From the NCBI RefSeq assembly GCF_002794255.1, contig NZ_PGGW01000066.1, positions 186,001-250,000 on the forward strand: a DNA stretch of 64,000 nt, read 5' to 3'. The position numbers and the translations under genes are program-made. Numbering within the stretch: the stretch's first letter is position 1; each line of letters starts with the position of its first letter. Origin of the DNA: Streptomyces carminius. GTDB lineage: Bacteria; Actinomycetota; Actinomycetes; Streptomycetales; Streptomycetaceae. Below are positions 34,382-42,340 of the stretch, piece after piece. Under the pieces are notes generated by a model that ran no database searches, was not told the DNA's origin, and saw nothing but the letters and a program-made list of their open reading frames with translations.

Positions 34382-34624
34382 CTACCGGGCGGCCGGGCCC
34401 GCGTCGTCCGCCTTGGACAGCTCCGCCAGGTACCTGTGGCACTCGGCGGCGCGCTCCGAGTCCTCCGCCATGACCTTGCGGAAGAACTCGGCGATCTCCT
34501 GGTGTCCGGCGTTCTCGGCGTCGCGGACGTACTGTCCGTAGTCGTGCCCGGCCTTCAGTGCGTGGTACTGCACCGAGATCAGGTCGTAGGCGACATCGCT
34601 GAAGCCGGTCTCTCCGGTTGCCAT
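34382..34624 (-). CDS. Small ferritin-like helical protein
   Basis: 80 residues, highly helical and acidic. The stretch GQYVRDAENAGHQEIAEFFRKVMAEDSERAAECHRYL has the E..H spacing seen in ferritin-like or rubrerythrin-like helical pairs, and a first helix SVQYHALKAGHDYGQY precedes it. It could be a small metal- or stress-associated protein; I cannot name a family. The ATG at 34624 is preferred because GGAGAGG lies 6 bases upstream; another ATG two codons earlier has the binding site immediately adjacent. It ends 51 bp before the frameshifted YchJ-like gene and diverges from the polyphosphate kinase gene. Confidence 0.6.
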   Translation of the reverse strand: MATGETGFSDVAYDLISVQYHALKAGHDYGQYVRDAENAGHQEIAEFFRKVMAEDSERAAECHRYLAELSKADDAGPAAR

Positions 34625-34922
34625 GGTCATCCTCTCCGGGATCGGGGACTGGACGAGGAACGGGGTTTCCCGTGACGGCACGGGGAAACGGCCTTCCGCC
34701 CACCGGCACGGGACGACCGGGCGGAAGAGGGCGGGAAGAGGAGCGGGAGGGCCCGGTGGTCCCCGCGCCACTGCCCCGTTCGGCCCTGTGTCCGGCCCCG
34801 GCCCGGACGGCAGGCTCGTCGTACGGCCGCGGGGGCCGGGTAGGGGAGCAGGATGGGCGGTCCGGGCCGGAGGGCCCGGACCGCCCCGCGCCGTACCACC
34901 GCTCCGCTCCGGGAGGACACCC

Positions 34923-35780
34923 ATGGCACGACAGGAACCACGGCGGGAACGGGCGGACCGGCCCGCCCGGCTGCCCCGCCGCGTGTACGAGAAGGAACTG
35001 CTCCGGCTCCAGGAACAACTGGTGATCATGCAGGAGTGGGTGCGTGAGAACGGCGTCCGGCTGGTGGTCGTCTTCGAGGGGCGCGACGCCGCCGGCAAGG
35101 GCGGGGCCATCAAACGCGTCACCGAGTACCTCAACCCCCGGGTCGCCCGGATCGCCGCCCTGCCCGCGCCCACCGAGCGCGAGCGCACCCAGTGGTACTT
35201 CCAGCGCTACGCGGAACACCTGCCCGCCGCGGGCGAGATGGTGCTGTTCGACCGCAGCTGGTACAACCGCGCCGGGGTCGAGCGCGTCATGGGGTTCTGC
35301 ACGGAGGAGGAGCACGCCCGCTTCCTGCGCCAGTGCCCGGTCTTCGAGCGGCTGCTCATCGAGGACGGGATCCTGCTGCGCAAGTACTGGTTCTCCGTCG
35401 GCGACGAGGAGCAGGAGCGCCGGTTCCGGGCCAGGATGGCCGACCCCATGAAGCGCTGGAAGCTCTCCCCGATGGACCTGGAGTCCCGCATCCGCTGGGA
35501 GGCGTACTCACGGGCCAAGGACGAGATGTTCGCCCACACCGACGTCCCCGAGTCGCCCTGGTACGTCGTCGACGCGGACGACAAGCGCCGGGCACGGGTG
35601 AACATGATCGCCCATCTGCTGTCCAGCGTGCCGTACCACGAGGTCGCGGGGCCGGAACTGACCCTGCCGCCCCGTCCGCCGTCCACCGGCTACACGCGCC
35701 CGCCGCGGGAGACGCAGACCTGCGTCCCGGACCACGCCGCCGGCCTGCCGGAGGCGGAGGGGGCGGGGGGCCGGCCGTAG
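34923..35780 (+). CDS. ppk2: Polyphosphate kinase 2 (PPK2)
   Basis: 285 residues. P-loop VFEGRDAAGKGGAIKRVTEYLNPR (about 50-73), second conserved block LPAAGEMVLFDRSWYNRAGVERVMGF (lid and Asp/Arg ligands), and RRFRARMADPMKRWKLSPMDLESR near the end all fit class I PPK2, which uses polyphosphate to make nucleoside triphosphates or the reverse. A Pro/Glu/Gly-rich tail of about 35 residues is dispensable-looking. GGGAGGA lies 6 bases before the ATG. A 17-bp stem hairpin (35814-35854) follows the stop codon. It is divergent from the small helical protein gene. Confidence 0.93.
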   Translation: MARQEPRRERADRPARLPRRVYEKELLRLQEQLVIMQEWVRENGVRLVVVFEGRDAAGKGGAIKRVTEYLNPRVARIAALPAPTERERTQWYFQRYAEHLPAAGEMVLFDRSWYNRAGVERVMGFCTEEEHARFLRQCPVFERLLIEDGILLRKYWFSVGDEEQERRFRARMADPMKRWKLSPMDLESRIRWEAYSRAKDEMFAHTDVPESPWYVVDADDKRRARVNMIAHLLSSVPYHEVAGPELTLPPRPPSTGYTRPPRETQTCVPDHAAGLPEAEGAGGRP

Positions 35781-35813
35781 CCGCGGGCCCGCCGGCCCCG
35801 TAGGGCGGTGCCG

Positions 35814-35854
35814 GCGCGTGCGGGCCGGACTCCTGTCGTCCGGCCCGCACGCGC
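35814..35854 (+). terminator. Terminator of the ppk2 gene
   Basis: Perfect 17-bp inverted repeat (arms 35814-35830 and 35838-35854) with a 7-base loop, starting 33 bp after the stop codon of ppk2. No U-run. Confidence 0.75.
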
Positions 35855-36243
35855 GCACGTCCCGCGGACGGGGGCACCGCCGGACGCCGGGCCTCCGGAG
35901 GACCGCCCCGCCCGCGCGGTGCGCGGTCGTGGTGCCGCCTCCGGTGCCGTCTCCAGGACACCATGTCCGGCCCCGGGGCGGCAGGGTCCGCGGTCCCCCG
36001 CCGGGAGGCCGGCCGGCCTGCACCGGAGGCACGCGCGGCGCGGCACGCTCCCGGGGCGGAGCGGGCCCGCGCCACCGTCCTCCGGCGCACCACGGCCACC
36101 CCGGCCGGGCCGGGATCCGGCACGGTCCGTGCGGAACCGGCGCGCACGCGCGCGGAAACCGGCACCGGAGGGCGGGCAACCTCTCCGGGGCGGGCGGTGG
36201 TCCTCCTCTCGGAGGATCTGTCGCCCCCCGAAAAGAGAGAACC
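35855..36243. other. Gene-free stretch before the serine hydrolase
   Basis: About 390 bases with no supported gene. A short stem, TCCTCC at 36201-36206 against GGAGGA at 36211-36216, lies in the probable leader just before the hydrolase gene; the promoter must be in this region. Confidence 0.4.
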
Positions 36244-37482
36244 TTGAGACAACCACTGAGCAGGCGGGCCGCCGTCGGTGCCGCGGTACTGGCCCTCACG
36301 GCCGTCCCCGTGGCGACGGACGCCGCGGCGGACGCCCCCCGTCCCGCCGCACCGCGCTCCGTCGCGGCCGAACTGCCGCCGCCCGACATGCGGGCGGTGC
36401 AGGAGGTGCTGCGGCAGGCCGTGGAGCAGGGCGCGCCGGGCGGTCTGACCCGTGTCGACTCCGACGGCGTCGTGTACGGCACGGCCGTCGGGCTCGGCGA
36501 CACCGCTGCCGGCGAGCGCATGAGGATCGGCAACCGCTTCCGCGTCGGCAGTGTCACCAAGACCTTCTCCACCGTGGTGCTCATGCAGCTGGTGGCGGAG
36601 GGCAGGGTGGACCTGGACGCCCCGGTCGGCGACCACCTGCCGGGACTGCTGCCCGACGGGCGGGTCACCGTCCGCCATCTGCTGAGGCACCGCAGCGGCC
36701 TGTGGGACTACACCAACGACATGTTCGCGCGGACCGTGCCCGGTTTCGAGGCGGTGCGCGACGAGGTGTTCACCATGGAGGAGCTGGTGAAGCGCTCCGT
36801 GGCGCACGGTCCCACGGCCGAGCCGGGCGCGGCGTACCAGTACTCGAACACCAATTTCGTGGTGGTCGGCATGATCATCGAGAAGGTCACGGGCAACCCG
36901 GCCGCCGAGGAGTACCGCAAGCGCATCATCGAGCCCCTGGACCTGCGGCACACCCACTACGTCCACCCCGGGACCACTGTCCCCGGGCGGCACAGCCGCG
37001 GTTACCTCAGGCCGGACGAGGCCGGGCAGCCGCTGGTGGACTCCACCGAGCAGACGGTCTCCTGGGGGCAGACGGCCGGCGCGATGATCTCGAACGCGGC
37101 CGATCTGAACCGCTTCACCTCCGCCCTGCTCGGCGGGGAGCTGCTGGCACCGGAGCAACTGGCGGAGATGCTCGCCACGACCCCCAGCGACAGCACCGGC
37201 AAGCGGTTCTACGGGCTGGGCCTGCGCCGCTACGACCTGTCCTGCGTCTCGGTGTACGGGCACACCGGCACCGTGCAGGGCTACTACACCTACGCGTTCA
37301 CCACCCGCGACGGGAGCCGCAGCGTCGCCTCCTCCGCCAACACCTCCAACAACGGCACGGTGAACACCACGCTGGGCGGCACCCTGGAGGCCGCCTTCTG
37401 CGGTACGGACCGGGCCGCGGCCGTCGACCGCACCCCGAAGACGCTCCGTGAGGACATCGCTCCGAACGTCCGCACGCGCTGA
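36244..37482 (+). CDS. Secreted serine hydrolase (beta-lactamase/DD-peptidase type)
   Basis: 412 residues. TTG start at 36244 with AGAGAGAA 7-10 bases upstream; the leader LSRRAAVGAAVLALTAVPVATDAAADA is a signal peptide. Class C-like motifs: SxxK as GSVTKTF, YxN as YQYSNTN, and HTGTVQG near the end. Such enzymes are D-alanyl-D-alanine carboxypeptidases, esterases or peptidases; no beta-lactamase-specific feature can be claimed. The C-terminal part carries two Cys (RYDLSCVSV, EAAFCG) that could form a disulfide outside. A 19-bp hairpin follows 24 bp after the stop. The TTG start suggests low translation. Confidence 0.85.
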   Translation: MRQPLSRRAAVGAAVLALTAVPVATDAAADAPRPAAPRSVAAELPPPDMRAVQEVLRQAVEQGAPGGLTRVDSDGVVYGTAVGLGDTAAGERMRIGNRFRVGSVTKTFSTVVLMQLVAEGRVDLDAPVGDHLPGLLPDGRVTVRHLLRHRSGLWDYTNDMFARTVPGFEAVRDEVFTMEELVKRSVAHGPTAEPGAAYQYSNTNFVVVGMIIEKVTGNPAAEEYRKRIIEPLDLRHTHYVHPGTTVPGRHSRGYLRPDEAGQPLVDSTEQTVSWGQTAGAMISNAADLNRFTSALLGGELLAPEQLAEMLATTPSDSTGKRFYGLGLRRYDLSCVSVYGHTGTVQGYYTYAFTTRDGSRSVASSANTSNNGTVNTTLGGTLEAAFCGTDRAAAVDRTPKTLREDIAPNVRTR

Positions 37483-37506
37483 CGCTCCGTCCGGTCCCTC
37501 CGGCGC

Positions 37507-37549
37507 GGTGGTCGCACAGCGGTCGCACAACGACCGCTGTGCGACCACC
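37507..37549 (+). terminator. Terminator of the serine hydrolase gene
   Basis: Perfect 19-bp inverted repeat, arms 37507-37525 and 37531-37549, loop CACAA. It starts 24 bp after the hydrolase stop codon. The pattern could also be an operator for the small gene downstream, but the position fits a terminator best. Confidence 0.7.
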
Positions 37550-37591
37550 GGCCGTTGTGCGGCGGGCGCGGCCGGGGACACGATGCGCGGC

Positions 37592-37870
37592 ATGAGTCTG
37601 ACGACCGCCGGAAAGGCGCCGGGCCCGGTGCGGTTCTACCTGGCCTGTGACCGGATGGGTTGCCGGGAGAGGGTCAGCTTCGACCTCGTCATCGCCGAGG
37701 AGCCCCCGGACCGCGAAACGGACCTGTTCGGATACCTGCTGCACGAGGCGGGGAAGGCCGCGCCCTACATCAGGGACCGCGGCTGGGTCTTCATCGAGGG
37801 CGGGGAGGGCTACTGGTGCCCGAAGTGCTCCACCCCGGCCTCCCGGGCCCCGTCGGCCGACCGGCTCTGA
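37592..37870 (+). CDS. Small protein with two Cys pairs (possible zinc ribbon)
   Basis: 92 residues. Cysteines occur as C-x4-C (YLACDRMGCRERVSF) and C-x2-C (YWCPKCS), spaced to bind one metal. Between them is a predicted alpha/beta stretch (FDLVIAEEPPDRETDLFGYLLHEAGKAAPYIRDRGWVFIEG). No signal peptide or known enzymatic motif is seen. It may be a small metal-binding regulator or adapter; I do not recognise the family. Two in-frame ATGs exist (37583, 37592). GGGGACACG precedes the first, so the start is uncertain by three residues. The gene lies alone after the hydrolase terminator and converges on the TetR gene. Confidence 0.6.
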   Translation: MSLTTAGKAPGPVRFYLACDRMGCRERVSFDLVIAEEPPDRETDLFGYLLHEAGKAAPYIRDRGWVFIEGGEGYWCPKCSTPASRAPSADRL

Positions 37871-38167
37871 TGGCGGGCGGTTCTGAGGGCGGACGGGTCG
37901 GTCACTCCACCGTTCCCGGTCCCGTTCGCGGCCGTCCGCCTGCCGGACGGCTTCCCCGGTCGCGCCCCCGCTGTTCCTCCCGCCGGGGCCCCGCTGCCTG
38001 CCGAGCGTCCGGGCACCCGGCCGCGGCGGGAGCCGACGCCCGCCCCCGGGGCCGATGGGCGGGAAGGGCGCCGGGCGGGTGCGGGGCGGTGAGGAAGGAG
38101 CGTGCCCGGGAGCCGGGCGTACCTCCCGAAGTCGCGGCCGGGAGCGGGAGCGGATGCCCTGTTCGGT

Positions 38168-38824
38168 TCACCCCTCGCCGGACTCCTGCCGTTCGACGGC
38201 GGCGGCGGCGCCGTCCAGGGCCAGGGCCAGCAGTTCGTGCAGCCCGTCGATGTCCGCCGGGTCGACATCGGTGCCGTTGGCGGCGTACAGACCGTCCGCG
38301 GCCGCCATCGTCAGCCGCGCCAGTTGGGACGGCAGAGCGGGTCGGGCCGCGCACGCCCCGGGCGGGAGGGCGGCCGTCCACCACTCGCCCATGGCTTTCA
38401 GCACCTCCTGACGCAGTGCCAGGAACCGCGCCCGGGCCGCCGGCTCCACAGCACGGCGCTCCAGCATCAGCATCAGACCGAGCCGCATGAACTCGGGCCG
38501 GTCGACCATCGCCCGGCCCGCCTGGCGCAGTATCGACCGCAGCCGCTCGCGCCGGTCGCCCGCGCCGTCGGCCGGTGGCTCCCAGGCGGGGATCTTGGCC
38601 GCCCACTCGCGGTAGCTGTGCTCGATGACCTCCGCCAGCAGCTCGTCCTTGCTGCCGAAGTGCCAGTACAGGGAACTGGCCGGCAGCCCGGAGCGCTGGG
38701 TGACCAGGGCGATGCTGGTGCCCTCGTAGCCGCGCTCCGCGGCGATCTCGGCCGCCGCCTCCAGAATCCTGCGGCGTGACTCGGCGCTCTGCTGGGTACG
38801 CCGTTCGGTCTTCCTCGCTGACAC
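38168..38824 (-). CDS. TetR-family transcriptional repressor
   Basis: 218 residues. N-terminal HTH: RILEAAAEIAAERGYEGTSIALVTQRSGLPASSLYWHFGSKDELL, followed by a variable helical ligand domain with no recognisable ligand signature. The GTG start has GAGGTG upstream. A palindrome CCTGTAGTG-GT-CACTACAGG at 38879-38898, 55 bp upstream of the start codon, is a convincing autoregulatory operator. The neighbour downstream on the other side (small Cys protein) is convergent, so the regulated target beyond itself is unknown. Confidence 0.9.
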   Translation of the reverse strand: MSARKTERRTQQSAESRRRILEAAAEIAAERGYEGTSIALVTQRSGLPASSLYWHFGSKDELLAEVIEHSYREWAAKIPAWEPPADGAGDRRERLRSILRQAGRAMVDRPEFMRLGLMLMLERRAVEPAARARFLALRQEVLKAMGEWWTAALPPGACAARPALPSQLARLTMAAADGLYAANGTDVDPADIDGLHELLALALDGAAAAVERQESGEG

Positions 38825-38878
38825 GGGACACCTCGTCGTCGCTGACGGCACGGCGGACCGCGCGGCGGCCACGCCTTT

Positions 38879-38898
38879 CCTGTAGTGGTCACTACAGG
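38879..38898. promoter_or_regulatory. TetR-type operator
   Basis: CCTGTAGTG and CACTACAGG, exact complements separated by GT, 55 bases upstream of the TetR start. Size and symmetry suit a TetR dimer. Confidence 0.7.
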
Positions 38899-39523
38899 GT
38901 ATCTCCGGGGAGCGACTGCCGCGTACCACCGGCGTCCGGCGGTCCCGGGGACTCCGGGCGGCCGGTCACGGCCACCGCCGGGAGCGGGCGACCCGGGTAA
39001 TGTACGCCGTCCGCCCGGGGTGAGGAAGGCATCTCCGCCCGGATGTGCCCCGCGCCCTTCGCCGCGGCGCCGCGGCCGTGGAGGACGAGGGCGCCCAGCG
39101 GGCCGTACGGCCCTCGGGACAAGCACCGACCGGGAGCCGGACCGCGATGGGCGATGGGCGATGGCAGAGCATGTGCGTGTATGCCTCAACCGCGGACTGT
39201 AGGTGTCCGAGGAGGGGAAGCTGATCGAGCTGTCCCGCTGCCGCCGCGGTGTCTCCTGGGCCAGGACCTACCGGGTGGGCGAGGCGGAACCCGAGGGGTG
39301 ACGCCGGCGGTCCGGTGCCACGGTGCCGGTGATCCGGGCGGCCCGGAGGGAGCCGGGCCACCGCCGGCCGGGGCCGTGCCCGCGCCGCCGGGCCCGGTGA
39401 CGCACCCGGGCCGCGGAGCGTCCGCACCGGGAGGGCGGAGCCGGGCAGTGCCGCCGGGGAGCCGGGCCCGCCCGGCGGACGGGGGCGGCCGCACGAGCCG
39501 GCGCGGCTCCCCGAGGGGCCGTG
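38899..39523. other. Gene-poor stretch between TetR and the lasso cluster
   Basis: About 620 bases with no gene I can firmly support. A short Cys-rich reading frame at 39171-39224 (17 residues, MCVYASTADCRC...) is described under findings; it has no clear ribosome binding site. Confidence 0.4.
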
Positions 39524-41452
39524 TCAGGAGGGCGGTCCCGGTGGCGCCGACAGGAACTGGGTGGCCGCCAGCTCCCGGTACAGTGCGTCGGCGGACAGCA
39601 GTTCGGCATGGGTGCCCACCGCCCGCACCCTGCCCTCCTCCATGACCACGATCCGGTCGGCCGCGGCCACCGTGGACAGCCGGTGCGCCACGACCAGCAC
39701 GGTGGTGCGCCGGGCGGCGTCGGCGACGGTCTCGCGCAGCGCGGCCTCGTTGGCGGCGTCGAGCTGCGAGGTGGCCTCGTCCAGCAGCAGCAGCCGGGGG
39801 GCGCGCAACAAGGCGCGGGCGATGGCGATGCGCTGCCGTTCACCTCCCGAGAGCCGGTCGCCCCGGTGTCCGACGGGCGTGTCCAGCCCCTGGGGCAGCC
39901 GGGCGACCAGGGCTTCCAGCCGGGCCCGGCGCAGCACCTCCCCGAGCCGCGCCCCGGCGGCGGCCGGGGCACCGAGCAGCAGGTTGTCCCGGAGGGTGCC
40001 GGCCAGTACCGGTGAGTCCTGCTCGACATATCCGATGGCGGCCCGCAGTTCGGCCGGCGGCCACTCCCGTACGTCCCGGCCGTCCAGCAGGACGCGGCCG
40101 GAGTCCGGCTCGTGGAAACGCTCGATGAGGGAGAAGACGGTGGTCTTGCCCGCGCCGGAGGGACCGACGAAGGCCGTCATGCCCCGGGCCGGAACGGTGA
40201 AGCTCACCTCGCGGTGCGCGGGGGGCAGTCCGGGCCGGTAGGCGAAGCCGACCCGGTCGAAGGCCACGGTCGCCGGGCCCGGACGGCGGGCCCCGGCGAA
40301 CGCGGGAGCGGAGGGGGAGAGGGCGTGGAGTGCGTGGAGGGCGTGGAGAGGCGGGCCGTCCACCCGCTCCGCGGGCATCCGCTCCACCTCCGCCACCCGC
40401 AGGGCGGCGGCGCCGCCGGCCTGGAGCTGTCCCACGACGTCGACGAGCTGGTGCACACGCGGGGCCAGGGAGAAGAGGTAGAGCAGGAAGGCGACGAGCT
40501 CGGACACGTCCGTCGCCCCCGAGGCCACCCGCGCCCCGCCCACCCCCAGCACCAGCAGGAACGCGATCTGCACGGACACCGCACCTGCGGTGCCCGAGAC
40601 GGCCTCCCAGCCGGCGGCCCGGAGTCCGGCCCGTCGGGCGTCCGCCGCCGTCCGGTGCAGCCGGGCGGTCTCCTCCCGCTCCGCGCCCGCCGCCTTCACG
40701 GTGCGGAAGGCGCCCAGGACCCGTTCGAGCGCGGCCCCCATGGCGCCGACGGCCTCCTGCGCCTCCCCGGCCGCGCGGCCGATCCGCGGCGCGGTCACCG
40801 TCACCGCGACGGCGACCAGGCCGAGCGCGCCCAGGGTGACCCCGAGCAGCACGAGGTCCAGCAGCCCCATCAGGACGACGGCTCCCACCAGGACCGGTAC
40901 GCAGACGACGGCCGAGGCCACCGGCTGGACGGCGGTCTGGCGCAGCACGGTGGTGTCGGAGGTGACACGGGAGATGAGGTCGCCGGGCTCGGCGCGCTCC
41001 ACCGCCGGCACCCGCAGCCGCAGCAGACGTGCGGTCAGCTCCCGGCGGGTGGTGTGGACGACGGCCTCCGAGGTCCGCTCCAGGACGTACTGTCCCGCGG
41101 CGGCCAGCACCGCGCCGAGCAGTACCAGCGCGCTGAGCAGGAGGATCCAGCCGGCCGTCGCCCGGCCGCCGTCCAGTTCGTCCACCAGCCGCTTGGCGGC
41201 CAGCGGCTGGACCAGCGCGAGCAGGCTGCCGAGCAGGCCGAGCGAGACACCGGTGAGGACGCCGGCGAGGTGCGGGCGCAGCCGCCGGGCGAGCGCGCGG
41301 CGGCCGGACGGGCCCGCGCCGGAACGGCCGGTGCCCGTCGGCGCGGCGTCCGTGTCCGGTCCGCGGGACCCCTGGTCTCCGTGGTTGTCGTGATGCGCGA
41401 GGTCCCGGTGGGCGGCCCCGGAGGAGGCCGGGGGCACGGCTTCCGTGGTCAC
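39524..41452 (-). CDS. Lasso-peptide ABC exporter (LarD-type)
   Basis: 642 residues, half-transporter with an N-terminal transmembrane domain of six helices (about 55-330) and a C-terminal ATPase: Walker A GPSGAGKTT, Q-loop, signature LSGGERQRIAIARALL, Walker B LLLLDEATSQLD, H-loop VAHRLST. It exports the mature lasso peptide and gives self-protection. GTG start 3 bp after the B2 stop (41456), so coupled. A HALHALHAL repeat from a 9-base tandem unit lies in the linker before the ATPase. No peptidase domain at the N-terminus, as expected because leader removal is done by B1/B2. Confidence 0.9.
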   Translation of the reverse strand: MTTEAVPPASSGAAHRDLAHHDNHGDQGSRGPDTDAAPTGTGRSGAGPSGRRALARRLRPHLAGVLTGVSLGLLGSLLALVQPLAAKRLVDELDGGRATAGWILLLSALVLLGAVLAAAGQYVLERTSEAVVHTTRRELTARLLRLRVPAVERAEPGDLISRVTSDTTVLRQTAVQPVASAVVCVPVLVGAVVLMGLLDLVLLGVTLGALGLVAVAVTVTAPRIGRAAGEAQEAVGAMGAALERVLGAFRTVKAAGAEREETARLHRTAADARRAGLRAAGWEAVSGTAGAVSVQIAFLLVLGVGGARVASGATDVSELVAFLLYLFSLAPRVHQLVDVVGQLQAGGAAALRVAEVERMPAERVDGPPLHALHALHALSPSAPAFAGARRPGPATVAFDRVGFAYRPGLPPAHREVSFTVPARGMTAFVGPSGAGKTTVFSLIERFHEPDSGRVLLDGRDVREWPPAELRAAIGYVEQDSPVLAGTLRDNLLLGAPAAAGARLGEVLRRARLEALVARLPQGLDTPVGHRGDRLSGGERQRIAIARALLRAPRLLLLDEATSQLDAANEAALRETVADAARRTTVLVVAHRLSTVAAADRIVVMEEGRVRAVGTHAELLSADALYRELAATQFLSAPPGPPS

Positions 41453-41455
41453 GGT

Positions 41456-41872
41456 TCACTCCACGGCGAAGAAACGCCGGTAGTAGTCGGCCGGGCAGTC
41501 CTCGCCCACCAGGACTCCCTCGGCCTCCACCCAGGCGTGCGCGGCGAACGGCGGCCTGGTGCGCGCCCCCACGCACCAGGTGGCCCACCGGCCACGCATC
41601 CGGCACAGCAGCACGGTGGCCAGCGAGCGCGGCAGGCAGCCGTACTGCCCGCCGCAGACCGGGCTCACCGCGGTCACCGCCGCCCGGGCCGCCGCCGCCT
41701 CCCCGGCGGTCGCCGGACGGGCGCCACGCCGCAGCAGCGCCAGCACGCGGCGGATACGGGCCGGCGGCAGGAGGGCCAGCAGGTGGGCGCCTCCCACGGC
41801 GAACCGTGCCGCCAGCCGACGCGGCGGGGGGAGGGAACGGGGATCGTACGGGACCGCCTCGGGTGTCGACAT
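41456..41872 (-). CDS. Lasso leader peptidase B2 (transglutaminase-like)
   Basis: 138 residues. It has the catalytic Cys in YGCLPRSLA, His in AHAWVE and an Asp in GEDCPADYY, the triad of transglutaminase-like lasso proteases, which remove the leader after B1 delivers it. The N-terminus (PRRLAARFAVGGAHLLALLPPARIRRVLALL) is a helical extension that contacts B1. Length is usual for B2 proteins of split systems. It is downstream of B1 with 103 bp between, containing an 8-bp x5 repeat (41904-41943). It ends 3 bp before the exporter start. Confidence 0.88.
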   Translation of the reverse strand: MSTPEAVPYDPRSLPPPRRLAARFAVGGAHLLALLPPARIRRVLALLRRGARPATAGEAAAARAAVTAVSPVCGGQYGCLPRSLATVLLCRMRGRWATWCVGARTRPPFAAHAWVEAEGVLVGEDCPADYYRRFFAVE

Positions 41873-41903
41873 CTGTCTTCCTCTTCTCCGGCTTCTTCCT
41901 CTT

Positions 41904-41943
41904 CCGGGCCTCCGGGCCTCCGGGCCTCCGGGCCTCCGGGCCT
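41904..41943. repeat. 8-bp tandem repeat, five copies
   Basis: Five perfect copies of CCGGGCCT, in the noncoding gap between B1 and B2. It may alter spacing between the two genes; no function is known. Confidence 0.85.
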
Positions 41944-41975
41944 CCGCGGCGCTCCCGCCGTCTCCGCGGCCGTCG

Positions 41976-42254
41976 TCACCGTCCCGGGGCCGGGCCGTGG
42001 TCCGCGACGAGCCGCGCCTCGCGCAGCTCGCCGAGGATGCGGGCCACGTCCTGTTCGGCCTCCTCCGGGCGCACGTCGTACTGGTCGGTCAGGGCAGCCA
42101 CCGCCTGCCGGGCGGACCGGCCGTCCAGCAGCGTCCGCAGCACGGCGGCCGCCGTGGGGTTGAGGGTCCAGTACTCGCCGCTTCGCTGGTCGAGCAGCGC
42201 CGAGCCGTACTCGGTGTCGGTCAGCAGGACACCGGTCCGCAGGGTGAGTGCCAT
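41976..42254 (-). CDS. Lasso leader-recognition protein B1 (PqqD-like)
   Basis: 92 residues of winged-helix PqqD fold: DTEYGSALLDQRSGEYWTLNPTAAAVLRTLLDG, then a helical repeat DQYDVRPEEAEQDVARILGELREARLV. Such RRE domains bind the leader's YxxPxLxxxGxF motif, present in the precursor at 44340-44453. GGAAGG lies 6 bases upstream of the ATG. It is separate from B2, the split arrangement of actinobacterial lasso clusters, and 86 bp downstream of the cyclase gene. Confidence 0.9.
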   Translation of the reverse strand: MALTLRTGVLLTDTEYGSALLDQRSGEYWTLNPTAAAVLRTLLDGRSARQAVAALTDQYDVRPEEAEQDVARILGELREARLVADHGPAPGR

Positions 42255-42340
42255 GGGGGGCCTTCCGTGTGGTGGTTCAGCAGGGGCGACGGTGGGTCGG
42301 TGCTGGGTCGGTGCTGGGTCAGTACTGGTTCGGCGCCGGG

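Noticed and set aside
36244..37482. Serine hydrolase as a true beta-lactamase
   Set aside because: SxxK, YxN and HxG motifs are shared with DD-peptidases and esterases; nothing specific to beta-lactam hydrolysis is visible.
39203..39301. GTG frame of 32 residues (ELSRCRRGVSWARTYRV) as a second lasso or RiPP precursor
   Set aside because: No YxxPxL leader motif, no Gly/Leu-start core and no adjacent enzyme on that strand.
41904..41943. Tandem 8-bp repeats considered as part of a CRISPR array
   Set aside because: Units are contiguous, with no spacers; simple tandem repeat.
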